The position numbers and the translations under genes were made by a program. Positions 35,370-45,428 of a stretch of 64,000 nucleotides of DNA are shown one piece after another. Below the pieces are notes generated by a model. That model was not told the origin of the DNA. It did not search any database and saw only the letters and a program-made list of their open reading frames with translations. Numbering within the stretch: the stretch's first letter is position 1; each line of letters starts with the position of its first letter. Source of the stretch: Nocardia harenae NBRC 108248 (GTDB lineage Bacteria; Actinomycetota; Actinomycetes; Mycobacteriales; Mycobacteriaceae); contig NZ_BDBH01000002.1 in assembly GCF_001612885.1 (NCBI RefSeq), positions 16 through 64,015 of the forward strand, in the 5' to 3' direction.

Positions 35370-36636
35370 CGGCGGGCTCGAATCATCCGGCGGTGCTCGG
35401 GGATCAGCTTCATGACCTGGTCGAGCCTGGCGTCCTCCGGCCAGCCGACGATGTCGACGCCGACGGTCCCCATGTCGCGGTACATGGCGGTGCGTTCCAG
35501 CTGCCACATCTTCCCGAGGGTGGGGTCGAGTCCGCCCCGGAACGGGGTGCCGCGCAGGACGTCGACCACGATCACCACGTGACCGCGCTTGCGCAGGTCG
35601 ATGAGGGCCAGGGCGAACTGGGTGTCGAGCAAAGTTGAGAACGCCACGATGATCGCGCCGAGCGGCACAGCGGCGTGCGGGGCGAGGGTGCCGGTGGTCG
35701 GAATGTGCTCGTCGCCGACATCCAGCACCGTGTCGACGATCCGGTAGAACTGCCGACGCCCGATATCGGGCCGCAACCAGCGCGGCGTCTCGCCGAGGCA
35801 GACAACCGCGGTGCGGTCGCCGGCCTGCAGGGTGGACTGCACCACCTGGGCGGCCCCGCGCACGGAGAGCTCCAGCGAGTCGGTGGCGGGGCCGGGGGCC
35901 TGCTGGGAGGTGTCGACCAGCACGACGACGTCGGCGGAGCGATTGGTGAACCGCTCGGTGACGTAGAGCTTCCCGCGCCGCGCACTCACCGGCCAGTTGA
36001 CCAGCCGCAGTTGGTCGCCCGGCGCGTAGGCGCGAATATCCGCGTACTCCACACCGGGCCCGTGTTTCCGGGTCAGATGCACTCCGAGCCGCTCCGGCAT
36101 ATCGATGCGCGGCAGCGTCAGCCGCTGCGGATCGGTAATCGGGTACACGTACAACTGCCCGGCGGGCAGCACGGCGGTGGCGACGGCGAGCCCCGCCGGA
36201 CTCAGGGCGGACACGCGGACGGCCGCCGGATACCGCCCCCACCGCCGCGCGGAGAGCGTCAACCGCAACCCGGCGGGCGCGAGCCCGGAATCCGAACTCT
36301 CCTCGACGTGTACGGCCAGCCCGGCCAGCGGCTCCGGCGTCATCCGGAGCAGCGCATGCCCGTCATCGACGAAAGCGGCGACCTCGAAGGTCACCTCCTC
36401 GGTCTCGAAACACCGCATCGTCCCCGACCCGTCCACCTGGATCCGGGTCCGCGACTGCTGCCACGGCGCGGTGATCAGCACACCGATCATCGGCGCGGCG
36501 AAAACCACCAGCTGCCACCGTTGTAGGACCAGGGCGAGCAGTAAACACATGCCTGCGACCGCGAGCAGCATGAAGACCAGCGGCGCGGGCCGCCACCGCA
36601 ACTCCGCCTCGACGCTGGCCCCGGCGTTCCGATGCC

Positions 36637-36640
<4 letters not shown>
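35366..36640 (-). CDS. DUF58 protein (MoxR partner)
   Basis: A 424-residue protein with two N-terminal membrane helices (FMLLAVAGMCLLLALVL, VVFAAPMIGVLI), a beta-rich middle, then the DUF58 signature GVEYADIRAYAPGDQLRLVN and the VWA-like VVVLVDTSQQAP, whose D-T-S replaces the usual MIDAS DxSxS. Coupled to moxR by ATGA. DUF58/MoxR pairs are thought to act as chaperones for envelope complexes, as Rv3692-Rv3693 in M. tuberculosis. Confidence 0.85.
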
Positions 36641-37599
<959 letters not shown>

Positions 37600-37630
37600 G
37601 TGAACACCCGCATTTCCCTCGACCCCATTT

Positions 37631-38134
37631 TCACAGTCGCTGCAATCGGCGCAGGATCTCGTCCAGTGCCGCCCGGCCTGGCGCGCGACCGGTGTGATCG
37701 CGAGTCGCCGAATCGGCCGGGTCCACCCATCGCCACAGCTCCGGCCCGAACTGCAGCAACCCCGCAGCCTCGGTGGCTCTCCGGTTCTTGGCGATCCGCA
37801 GCCCGGTGGAGAGTTCGAACTCCTTTGCCAGCATGGGACGCAGGTGCTTGTCCCAATCGGCCCTGGTCCCGTCGGCGCGGTCGGCGAGCACGGTGGCCCG
37901 CGCCTGCCAGCGCTCCAGCATCTCGGCCGGGCCGTTCTCCATGTCGGCGGGCGGCGGATCGGGCTCGCTGAACGGCTGCCGCTCGCTCAGCCACCACCTG
38001 GCCAGCACCCAGAGCACCAGCACCAGCGGCACCGCGGCGACGAGCAGCGCCAGCTCGCGCGCCACCCGGAAGGCGATCAGCTCGACGAACAGGACGACCA
38101 CCGCCCCCGCCGCCACCGCACCGGCACGGTTCAT
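37631..38134 (-). CDS. Hypothetical membrane protein of the MoxR operon
   Basis: A 167-residue protein with two adjoining membrane helices (AVAAGAVVVLFVELIAF, LALLVAAVPLVLVLWVLARW) and a charged cytoplasmic part including FELSTGLRIAKNRRATE and ELWRWVDP. ATG 38134 overlaps the DUF4129 stop by ATGA. Likely matches Rv3694c-Rv3695-region proteins in M. tuberculosis by position, but I cannot confirm the pairing. Confidence 0.75.
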   Translation of the reverse strand: MNRAGAVAAGAVVVLFVELIAFRVARELALLVAAVPLVLVLWVLARWWLSERQPFSEPDPPPADMENGPAEMLERWQARATVLADRADGTRADWDKHLRPMLAKEFELSTGLRIAKNRRATEAAGLLQFGPELWRWVDPADSATRDHTGRAPGRAALDEILRRLQRL

Positions 38135-39084
38135 GCCATTTCTCCCTGCAGATCGGCGAGCACGACCCGGAGCAGCTGCTCGGCGCGCATGCGCTGCCAC
38201 TCCAGCATGGCGTGCGGGCTGAACCGCGCCTCCTCGAACATGGCAACGAGCTCGCGGGCCGACGCGTCGCGCAGCGCGCCGTGCTCGAAGGCCCGAGCCA
38301 GCACCTCCATGGGGGTGTCGGAGGCGAGCGGGGCGGCGGCGCGGTCGGCGGAGAGCCCGCGCTCCATGGCGACGTAGCAGGCGATGATGGCGGTGCGGGC
38401 GTCCTGGCCGGGCGCGTTCATGGCGGCCAGCCCCATCTCGGCGGCGCGGGCCAGGGTGTCGATCTGGCTCGGGGTCTCCGGCTCGAGCGGCGCCGCGGCC
38501 ACCCGCCTGCGGGTGTTCGGGCCGGAGAAGAGCACAACGAGCAGCCCGATCAGCGCGGCGCCGAGCAGCACGGCGGCGGTGACGGCGGTGAGCAGCAGCG
38601 CGGTGCCGTCCAGCCCGAGCGGGGCGGCGCCGGGGTCGGGGGGCGGGGCGTCGGTGGTGAGCGGGGCGGTGCCGGTCGGCGAGGGCGGCAGCACGACCGG
38701 GCCCGCCTCCTGCTCCGGCGCGGTGGCCCGCAGCAGGTACGCCACCGACCCCACCGCCAGCGCCATGGCCAGCAGCGCCAGCCCGGCGACGACGAGTACC
38801 CCGAGCGGGCCGAGTTTGCCGAGCTCGCGCTCCTCCTCGCGCTCGGGTTCGGGCACCGCCAGCGGCAGCCGGTGCCTGGAGGCGATCACCCCGGCGGCCA
38901 GGATCACCACCGAGACGGTGAGCAGCACCGGCATGAGCGCGAGGGTGAGCGCGGATGGCGCGACGGGCTCCGGCGGGCGGGCCGCCTCGGCGCCGGGCAG
39001 GTGGCCGCGGAGCGCGACGAGCGCACAGCACAGCAGCGCGATCGATACGACCACGCGTGCGATCGGCGCTCGCGCCCTTGCCAC
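38131..39084 (-). CDS. DUF4129 membrane protein
   Basis: A 317-residue protein, first of the operon. Four hydrophobic helices alternate with Pro-rich loops (VVVSIALLCCALVAL, ALMPVLLTVSVVILAAGVI, VLVVAGLALLAMALAVGSVA, LLTAVTAAVLLGAALIGLLV). The C-terminal DUF4129 domain shows ACYVAMERGLSADRA, DTPMEVLARAFEHG and EEARFSPHAM. GTG 39084 starts it. In other bacteria such proteins pair with MoxR and DUF58. The 185 bases upstream hold no gene. Confidence 0.82.
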   Translation of the reverse strand: MARARAPIARVVVSIALLCCALVALRGHLPGAEAARPPEPVAPSALTLALMPVLLTVSVVILAAGVIASRHRLPLAVPEPEREEERELGKLGPLGVLVVAGLALLAMALAVGSVAYLLRATAPEQEAGPVVLPPSPTGTAPLTTDAPPPDPGAAPLGLDGTALLLTAVTAAVLLGAALIGLLVVLFSGPNTRRRVAAAPLEPETPSQIDTLARAAEMGLAAMNAPGQDARTAIIACYVAMERGLSADRAAAPLASDTPMEVLARAFEHGALRDASARELVAMFEEARFSPHAMLEWQRMRAEQLLRVVLADLQGEMA

Positions 39085-39269
39085 GTTCAGTTCACTAACC
39101 CCCGATCACACCGAATTCGCCCACATAGTTACATGCCGGGTGGTCCGCTCGAGTCCGAATCGGTGACATCCGGAGGGCTCACAAACCGCTCTCACCAGCG
39201 CTCTTGCCGACCGGTCGGGTTCGGCCACAAACTACACGGGCGGCCGCTGTGCAATCTCACGTCACTGTC

Positions 39270-39809
39270 TCAGGAGGTGGAACAGGTATCAGTTCGGCGA
39301 GCCTGCTGAGCATCCGGGCCAGCCCGGGGACCGGTGATGAGCGCGATGGTCGGCTCGAACTGCTCGTGGAAGACGGGGTTCGGCAGCAGCTCCGCGGGAG
39401 CCTGGTTGGCTGTGACGATTACCAGGACGCGGCGGGTGAAGAGCACGTCGAGCAGGCGGGCGATGAGCATGCCGTCGCCGATGTCGTCCACCTGGAACTC
39501 GTCGAAGCAGAGCAGGTCGACATCGCCGACCACCATGTCCACCGCGGTGCGCATGGAGCCGGTGATCCGGACGGCGGCGCTCAGGTCGGCGAAGAAGCGG
39601 TGGAAGTGCAGCCTGGCCTTGCGCTTGGAGCTGGTGGCGGCGAAGAAGCGGTCCATGAGCATGGTCTTGCCGCGGCCGGGGCGGCCGTGCAGGTAGATGC
39701 CCGCCGGGCGGGAGCCGCCAGGTTTGCGGACCCGGCCGCGGCGGTCGAGCAGGGCGTCGAGGGCGGCCGCGGCCGCCTCTTGCGCAGCGTCGAGCGCTGG
39801 TTCGAGCAT
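39270..39809 (-). pseudogene. ZapE/AFG1-like ATPase, C-terminally truncated
   Basis: A 179-residue frame with Walker A IYLHGRPGRGKTMLMDRFF, HFHRFF, Walker B LLCFDEFQVDDIGDGMLIAR and VLVIVTANQAPAELLPNPVF, all of the AFG1/ZapE family. After HEQFEPTIALI the family sequence (a further 130 or more residues with the sensor-2 part) is missing, and an unrelated tail runs to a stop at 39270. The tail is read better one frame over (RLAELIPVPPPETVT), as if a different gene end was joined on. Function as a full ATPase is doubtful. Confidence 0.65.
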
Positions 39810-39910
39810 CGGCGCACCTCCGCACTCGGTTGTAGTGCATCGGAGTTGATACGGGCGGTGGTCGTGAGCAGGTGCACAGTGGGCGAGTTCGGTCGGCGCC
39901 GCCCCGGCCG

Positions 39911-40348
39911 TCACTCCGCCCAGCCGAACTCGCTGTAGGGGGCACCCGAGCGCCAGCCCTCGATGCCGAGTGCCGGGTAGCGGATGAGGTCCGCGGGGAG
40001 GGCGCCGAGCGGGAACCAGCGGAGTTCGTAGCACTTGTCCGGCTCGCGGTTCTCCGGGGTGCCGCGCCACCGCTCGGTGTGGAAGAAGAGGCCGAGGCGG
40101 GCAGCGCGATTCGGGCTCACCACGTGCGCGGTGTGTACCAGGCGCAGGTCGGCCGGGTCGATCTCGACCCCGGCCTCCTCGCGCGCCTCCCTGACCGCGC
40201 CGAGCGCGGCCGGTTCGCCTGCCTCCAGCTTGCCCGCGGGCAGGTGCCAGCGGGCCTCGAACTCGTCGCCGCTGCGGCGCAGGCTGAGCAGGATCTCGTC
40301 CTGCCCGGTGAGCAGGATGTGCACATCGACCAGGTGCCGGGCGATCAC
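39911..40348 (-). CDS. NUDIX hydrolase
   Basis: A 145-residue NUDIX protein with GKLEAGEPAALGAVREAREE followed by AGVEID, which matches the box G-x5-E-x7-RE-x2-E-x2-G-x; the residues around it (RWHLPAGKLEAGE) are canonical. Substrate unknown. GTG 40348 overlaps the small gene upstream by GTGA. Confidence 0.85.
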   Translation of the reverse strand: MIARHLVDVHILLTGQDEILLSLRRSGDEFEARWHLPAGKLEAGEPAALGAVREAREEAGVEIDPADLRLVHTAHVVSPNRAARLGLFFHTERWRGTPENREPDKCYELRWFPLGALPADLIRYPALGIEGWRSGAPYSEFGWAE

Positions 40349-40473
40349 GGCGGCGCTCCTCTCCGGCGCGGGGTGGTGCGCCGGACCCAGCGTGCCAGCG
40401 GAGCGCGCAGCACCGCGGATCGGGCCGCGGGCAGGCTCTTCACCGCGGCCGGGTCGGCGCGCATCCCAGCCAT
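40345..40473 (-). CDS. Small basic protein upstream of NUDIX gene
   Basis: A 42-residue frame from ATG 40473, 28 bases after the ltp2 stop, ending in GTGA overlap with the NUDIX start. It contains KSLPAARSAVLRAPLARWVR, an Arg-rich helix, and no known domain. Reality is supported only by its placement and coupling; it could be the remnant tail of another gene. Confidence 0.35.
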   Translation of the reverse strand: MAGMRADPAAVKSLPAARSAVLRAPLARWVRRTTPRRRGAPP

Positions 40474-40501
40474 GCCGCGCGGGCGAGCGGCCGGGCCGAG
40501 T

Positions 40502-41674
40502 TCACGCCGCGCTGAGGATCAGCCCCGACGTCGGGACGCCGGTACCGGCGGTCACCAGGACGTTCCGGACGTCCGGCACCTGATTCACCGAGCTCCCCCG
40601 CAACTGCCGAACCCCCTCGGCGATCCCGTTCATCCCGTGGATGTACGCCTCGCCCAATTGCCCGCCGTGCGTATTCAACGGCAACCGCCCGCCGAGTTCG
40701 ATCGCCCCGTCGGCGATGAACTCCCGCGCCTCGCCGCGCCCGCAGAACCCCAGCTCCTCGAGCTGCATGAGCACGAACGGGGTGAAGTGGTCGTAGAGCA
40801 CCGCCGTCTGGATGTCGTCCGGCCGCAGCCCGCTCTGCGCCCAGAGCTGCTCGCCGACCAGCCCCATCTCCGGCAGCCCGGTGAGCGCGTCGCGGTAGTA
40901 GCTGGTCATGACGTACTGGTCGGCGCCGCTGCCCTGGGCGGCGGCGGTGATCACCGCGGCCGGGTTGGGCAGCTCCTTCGCCCGCTCGGCGCTGACGATC
41001 ACCAGCGCGACCCCGCCGTCCGACTCCTGGCAGCAGTCCAGCAGGTGCAGCGGCTCGGCGATCCAGCGCGAGTTCTGGTGGTCGTCCAGGGTGATCGGCT
41101 TGCCGTGGAAGAAGGCGTCGGGGTTCACCGCGGCGTGTTTGCGGTCCGCGACCGCGACCCGCCCGAAGTCTTCGCTGGTCGCTCCGTAGACGTGCATGTA
41201 CCGGCGCGCCACCATCGCCACCTGGGCGGCCGGGGTGCCGAGGCCGTGCGGGTACGACCACCCGGCGTCGATCCCGGACGAGGTCGGCGCCGCCGCCAGC
41301 GAACTGGAGAACTGCCCGAATCGCGATACCGAGCGCTCGTTGAAGGCCCGGTAAGCCACCACCACCTCGGCCACCCCGGTCGCCACCGCCATGGCCGCCT
41401 GCTGCACGGTGGCGCAGGCCGCGCCGCCGCCGTAGCCGATGTGGCTGAAGAAGGTGAGCTGCGGGATGCCGACCGCTCGCGCCACCGCTACCTGCAGGTT
41501 GGTGTCCATGGTGAAGGTGGTGAGGCCGTCCACGTCGGCCGGGGTGAGCCCGGCGTCGGCGAGCGCGGCGGTCACCGCCTCGGCGGCGAGCCGGAGTTCG
41601 CTGCGGCCGGACTCCTTGGAGAAGTCGGTGGCGCCGATCCCGGCGATCGCCGCCTTCCCGGACAGTCCGCTCAT
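40502..41674 (-). CDS. ltp2: Thiolase-like aldolase Ltp2
   Basis: A 390-residue thiolase-superfamily lipid-transfer protein (AAIAGIGATDFSKESGRSEL, FFSHIGYGGGAACATVQQAA, YDHFTPFVLMQLEELGFCGR, PLNTHGGQLGEAYIHGMNG). Ltp2 carries out the last side-chain step, retro-aldol cleavage of the 17-hydroxy acyl-CoA made by ChsH1/H2, releasing propionyl-CoA and the steroid core, in complex with the DUF35 part of ChsH2. ATG 41674 gives the usual N-terminus. Two more in-frame ATGs at 41749 and 41824 begin 75-bp repeats, and 41824 overlaps the chsH1 stop (ATGA), so a product with a 50-residue extension is possible. Confidence 0.9.
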   Translation of the reverse strand: MSGLSGKAAIAGIGATDFSKESGRSELRLAAEAVTAALADAGLTPADVDGLTTFTMDTNLQVAVARAVGIPQLTFFSHIGYGGGAACATVQQAAMAVATGVAEVVVAYRAFNERSVSRFGQFSSSLAAAPTSSGIDAGWSYPHGLGTPAAQVAMVARRYMHVYGATSEDFGRVAVADRKHAAVNPDAFFHGKPITLDDHQNSRWIAEPLHLLDCCQESDGGVALVIVSAERAKELPNPAAVITAAAQGSGADQYVMTSYYRDALTGLPEMGLVGEQLWAQSGLRPDDIQTAVLYDHFTPFVLMQLEELGFCGRGEAREFIADGAIELGGRLPLNTHGGQLGEAYIHGMNGIAEGVRQLRGSSVNQVPDVRNVLVTAGTGVPTSGLILSAA

Positions 41675-41824
41675 GCTGTGCCCTCCGGGCATGGACGAGC
41701 GCCCTCCGTGGCCACGCTGCGCTCCCGCCTCCGGGCCTGACTCGCTCATGCTGTGCCCACCCGGCATGACCGAGGGCCCTCCGTGGCCACGCTGCGCTCC
41801 CGCCTCCGGGCCTGACTCCCTCAT
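41675..41824 (-). repeat. Two 75-bp in-frame tandem repeats carrying start codons
   Basis: Units 41750-41824 and 41675-41749 (minus strand) agree at about 69 of 75 bases. Each opens with an ATG and encodes ESGPEAGAQRGHGG, then MPGGHS. The first ATG overlaps the chsH1 stop as ATGA; after the second unit the conserved Ltp2 start follows. Layout and parts of the sequence (RTGAGCGA at the start, GGAGGCGG-AGC, GCGTG-CCACG) recall the fadE30/SDR repeat at 3404-3547. Confidence 0.88.
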
Positions 41825-42216
41825 GATGAATCCCGTTTCGTGATGACGACTTTCGCCGTGATGTGGTCGCCGAGCGAGTCGCTGCCGGTCACGGCGAGGT
41901 GCACCTCGTCGCCGTCGACGGCGGTCACCTCGCCGCGCAGGGTCAGGGTGTCGCCCGCGTACAGCGGGACGCCGAGGCGCAGCGCGATGGAGCGCACGAT
42001 GGCCTGCGGCCCGGCCCAGTCGGTGACGAAGCGCTGCACCAGCCCGGTGTCGGTGAGGATATTGACGAAGATGTCCTTCGACCCGCGCGCCACCGCCTTG
42101 TCCCGGTCGTGGTGCACGTCCTGGAAATCGCGGGTGGCGAGCGCGGTGCTGATCACGAAGGTGGGATCGGCGTGAATCGCCAACTCCGGCAGCACGGTAC
42201 CGACCTCGACGCTCAT
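41821..42216 (-). CDS. chsH1: MaoC-like enoyl-CoA hydratase subunit ChsH1
   Basis: A 131-residue single hot-dog protein with the hydratase motif TRDFQDVHHDRDKAVARG, which supplies the catalytic Asp and His, followed by DIFVNILTDTGLVQRFVTDW. In M. tuberculosis ChsH1-ChsH2 hydrate the 3-carbon side-chain enoyl-CoA. Coupled by ATGA to chsH2 upstream and to the ltp2 repeat downstream. Confidence 0.92.
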   Translation of the reverse strand: MSVEVGTVLPELAIHADPTFVISTALATRDFQDVHHDRDKAVARGSKDIFVNILTDTGLVQRFVTDWAGPQAIVRSIALRLGVPLYAGDTLTLRGEVTAVDGDEVHLAVTGSDSLGDHITAKVVITKRDSS

Positions 42217-43148
42217 GCGCGCACCTGCCAGAAGGGAAGCACGGTGTCGTCGTCGAGCTGCTCGAAGCCGACCTCGACCTTCAGGTCGACGGTCACCTGA
42301 TCCGGTTCGATGCCACGTAGTTCGCCGAGCATCCGCACCCCTTCCTCCAGCTCGACCAACGCCACCACGAAGGGCAGCGAACGGCCGGGCACCTTGGGCG
42401 CGTGGTGCACGACGTAGCTGAACACCGTGCCGCGGCCACTCGCCACCACGTAGTCGACCGGTTCGGTCTTGTCCTGCCAGATGGCCGGGATCGGCGGGTG
42501 CTGAAGGGTGCCGTCCGGCTTGCGCTGGATGCGCAGCTCCCCCGCCTTCGTTCCGGCCCAGAAGAACTCGGTGTCCTGGGAGACCAGCGGCTTGACCCGC
42601 TGCGCCTCGTCTACCGCGGGTTTCGCGGTTCCCGGCGCGAATTTCAGTAGCCGCCACAGCATTTCGGTGACCACCTCGTCACCGACCCGCCAGGTGATGG
42701 TGTAGGTGAGGAACCAGCCCTCGCCGAGCCCGGTGCGCTTCGGCCCGGCCACCTCGTCCAGCCTGCTGGTGACGGTCACCTGTTCGCCGGGCACCAGGTA
42801 GCGGTGGTAGGTCTGCTCGCAGTTGGTGGCGACGACGGAGGTGAAACCGGCCGCGTCGAGCAGTTCGTTGGTCGCCGTCATCGGGTCGTCGGCGGGGCGC
42901 TCGCCGCTCAGCCCGAGCATGGTCCAGACCTGGGCCATGGCGGGCGGGGCGACGATGCCGGGGTGCCCGGCGGCGCGCGCGGCGGCGTCGTCGACGTAGA
43001 TCGGGTTGCGGTCGCCGATCGCCTCGACCCAGTTGTTGATCATGGGCCGGTTCACCGGATCGCGCCCGGCCCGCGGCGCCGACTCGCCCCTGGCTCGAAT
43101 CTCCTCGGCGGCGGCACGGATTGCCTCCGGTGCGCTGGACTCTGCCAC
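42213..43148 (-). CDS. chsH2: Two-domain hydratase subunit ChsH2 (MaoC + DUF35)
   Basis: A 311-residue protein. Residues 1-150 or so form a MaoC-like domain (RPMINNWVEAIGDRNPIYVD). The rest is a DUF35 OB-fold (FFWAGTKAGELRIQRKPDGT, then LQHPPIPAIWQDK, SYVVHHAPKVPGRSLPFVVA); the cysteines that hold zinc in many DUF35 proteins are absent, as known for ChsH2. The DUF35 part docks Ltp2. GTG 43148 follows AAGGAG; ATGA overlap with chsH1. Confidence 0.92.
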   Translation of the reverse strand: MAESSAPEAIRAAAEEIRARGESAPRAGRDPVNRPMINNWVEAIGDRNPIYVDDAAARAAGHPGIVAPPAMAQVWTMLGLSGERPADDPMTATNELLDAAGFTSVVATNCEQTYHRYLVPGEQVTVTSRLDEVAGPKRTGLGEGWFLTYTITWRVGDEVVTEMLWRLLKFAPGTAKPAVDEAQRVKPLVSQDTEFFWAGTKAGELRIQRKPDGTLQHPPIPAIWQDKTEPVDYVVASGRGTVFSYVVHHAPKVPGRSLPFVVALVELEEGVRMLGELRGIEPDQVTVDLKVEVGFEQLDDDTVLPFWQVRA

Positions 43149-43192
43149 GCGCGGCTCCTTCCGGTCGATGCTGGCGGGCGCGGCGGCGCTGT

Positions 43193-44365
43193 TCAGCGGG
43201 GCACCCGGGGCAGCTTCAGCCCCGAGGAGGCGACGAGTTCGCGCATGACTTCGTTGACACCGCCGCCGAAGGTCACCACCAGGTTCTGCTTGGTCCGCCG
43301 GTCCAGCCAGGTGAGCAGCTCGGCGGTGGCGGGCTCGGCCGGGTCGCCGTGGCTGCCGACGATCTCCTCGGCCAGCCTGCCCGCCTCCTGCAGCGCCTCG
43401 GTGGAGTACACCTTGGTGGCCGAGGCATCGGCGATCACGTCGTTCGGGTCCGCGTCCTCGCGGTCGGCGGCCGCCGCGACCTGCCAGTTCAGCAGTTCGT
43501 TGAGCCGCACCATGGCGTGCATCCGGCCCAGCGAGCGCTGCACGTCCGGCTTGCCGAGCACGCCGCGCGGCCGCGCCCAGGCGAAGACCCGGTCGTAGAG
43601 CTGCTCGATCTTGCCGGAGGGGCCGAGCCCCACCCGCTCGTGGTTGAGCTGGGTGGTGATCAGCCGCCAGCCCCGGTCCACCTCGCCCACCAGCATCCCG
43701 GCCGGAACCCGGACATTGTCGAAGTAGGTGGCATTGGTGTGGTGCGCGCCGTCGCTGGTGATGATCGGCGTCCACGAGTAGCCGGGGTCGGCGGTGTCCA
43801 CGATGAGGATCGTGATGCCGCGGTGCCGCGATTCGGCGCTGCCGGTGCGGGCGGCCAGCCAGATGTAGTCGGCCTCGTGCGCGCCGGTGGTGTAGACCTT
43901 CTGGCCGTTCACCACCCAGTCGCCGGTGGCCTCGTCGCGGACCGCGCCGGTGCGCAGCGCCGCGAGGTCGGTGCCGGCGTCCGGCTCGGAGTAGCCGATG
44001 GCGAAGTGGATATCGCCGGAGAGGATGCCGGGCAGGAACTTCCGCTTCTGCTCCTCGGTGCCGTAGCTCTGCAGCGTCGGGCCGACGGTGAGCAGCGTGA
44101 CCAGCGGCAGCGGGACGTCGGCGCGGACCGCCTCGTTGTAGAAGATCTGCTGCTCGACGGCGCCGAAGCCGCCGCCGCCGTACTCCTTGGGCCAGCCGAC
44201 CCCCAGCCGGCCGTCCCGGCCCATCCGGCGGACGACGGCGCGGTAGGCGTCGCCGTGCCGGTTCACCGCCATCTCGGCGTGCTCCTCCGGCGTCACCAGG
44301 TCGGCGAAGTACGCGCGCAGCTCGGCGCGCAGCCTGCGTTGCTCGATGGTCAGGTCGATGTACAT
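43193..44365 (-). CDS. fadE29: Acyl-CoA dehydrogenase FadE29 (ChsE2)
   Basis: A 390-residue acyl-CoA dehydrogenase chain: FAIGYSEPDAGTDLAALRTG, VVNGQKVYTTGAHEADYIWL, then the C-terminal TFGGGVNEVMRELVASSGL. It pairs with FadE28 into an alpha2-beta2 enzyme that desaturates the 3-carbon side chain before ChsH1/H2. Its ATG 44365 lies 16 bases inside the end of fadE28, so the two chains are made together. Equals Rv3543c. Confidence 0.92.
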   Translation of the reverse strand: MYIDLTIEQRRLRAELRAYFADLVTPEEHAEMAVNRHGDAYRAVVRRMGRDGRLGVGWPKEYGGGGFGAVEQQIFYNEAVRADVPLPLVTLLTVGPTLQSYGTEEQKRKFLPGILSGDIHFAIGYSEPDAGTDLAALRTGAVRDEATGDWVVNGQKVYTTGAHEADYIWLAARTGSAESRHRGITILIVDTADPGYSWTPIITSDGAHHTNATYFDNVRVPAGMLVGEVDRGWRLITTQLNHERVGLGPSGKIEQLYDRVFAWARPRGVLGKPDVQRSLGRMHAMVRLNELLNWQVAAAADREDADPNDVIADASATKVYSTEALQEAGRLAEEIVGSHGDPAEPATAELLTWLDRRTKQNLVVTFGGGVNEVMRELVASSGLKLPRVPR

Positions 44366-45414
44366 CTGGCCCCCAATCGATCGAGTCGGAAGGACGCGCC
44401 GCCGAGCCAGCGGGCGAGGTCCTTGGCCTGTGAGTAGTAGCGGTGCATGGGGTGGGTGATGTCCACGCCGAGCCCGCCGTGCAGGTGGTGACACTTCTGC
44501 ATGGCGGCGGGTAGCTCGGAGGCGACCGTGTACGCGAGCACCTCGAGGTCGTCGTCGATCCGCTCCAGGTGCTCCGGGCTCGAGTCGTCCTGCGCCAGCG
44601 CCCAGTTCGCGGACTGCGCGGCGGCGCCGACGGTGCGCGAGACCACGTAGAGATCGGCGATCTGCTGGGCCACCGCCTGGAACTGCGCCAGCGGCCTGCC
44701 GAACTGGTGCCGCACCCGGACGTGCTCGGCGGTGAGCGCCAGCGCGCCGCGCAGCAACCCGTCCGCCACCGAGCCGATGGCGGCCACCGCGGCCCGGTGC
44801 AGCACCGGCAGCGGCAGTGTGAGCAGTTGCGCCTCCGGGATGCGGACGCCGGACAGCCGCAGCGTCGCCTCCGGGTTGCCGCCGGAGGCCGGGCTCGGGG
44901 CCAGCTCCAGGCCGGGGGTATCGCCCTCGACCAGCGCGATCCCGGCGTCGGTCGGGATCAGCAGCCAGCGCGCCTCCGCCGCGTACGGCACCGCCACCTT
45001 GTGCCCGGTGAGCAGCACCTCGCCGCCCTCGCGCACGGCGGTGGTCTCCGGCTTGACGGTGAACGGCGCTGCCTGCTCGCTGAGTGCGGCGGTGAGAATC
45101 GCGCCCTCCGCGACCGCGCCGAAGACCCGCTCCGCCGGCTCGTCCGGCAGCGCGCCGAGCAGCGGCACGACGCCGAAGCCGAGCGTCGGCAGCGCCGGCA
45201 CCGCGACCGCGTCGGTGGCCAGCTCGGTGAGCAGCACCGACACCTCGGCCTGCCCCATGCCCGCACCACCGAGCTTCTCCGGCAGCGGCACCGCGAGCAG
45301 GCCGGAATCGACCAGCCGCGGCCACAGCTCCATGTCCCGCGCGGCGTTGCGCTCCAGCAGGCTCACGACCACCTCGGCGATCGCGTCCTGACTCTCGTCC
45401 CTGGTGAAATCCAC
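44350..45414 (-). CDS. fadE28: Acyl-CoA dehydrogenase FadE28 (ChsE1)
   Basis: A 354-residue short acyl-CoA dehydrogenase chain: PLPEKLGGAGMGQAEVSVLL, RHQFGRPLAQFQAVAQQIAD and HLHGGLGVDITHPMHRYY, including the arginine and FAD-contact helices of the smaller subunit. Partner of FadE29 in the operon after fadE34, from which it is 14 bases away. Equals Rv3544c. Confidence 0.91.
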   Translation of the reverse strand: MDFTRDESQDAIAEVVVSLLERNAARDMELWPRLVDSGLLAVPLPEKLGGAGMGQAEVSVLLTELATDAVAVPALPTLGFGVVPLLGALPDEPAERVFGAVAEGAILTAALSEQAAPFTVKPETTAVREGGEVLLTGHKVAVPYAAEARWLLIPTDAGIALVEGDTPGLELAPSPASGGNPEATLRLSGVRIPEAQLLTLPLPVLHRAAVAAIGSVADGLLRGALALTAEHVRVRHQFGRPLAQFQAVAQQIADLYVVSRTVGAAAQSANWALAQDDSSPEHLERIDDDLEVLAYTVASELPAAMQKCHHLHGGLGVDITHPMHRYYSQAKDLARWLGGASFRLDRLGARCTST

Positions 45415-45428
45415 GTTCGTCCCCGTCC

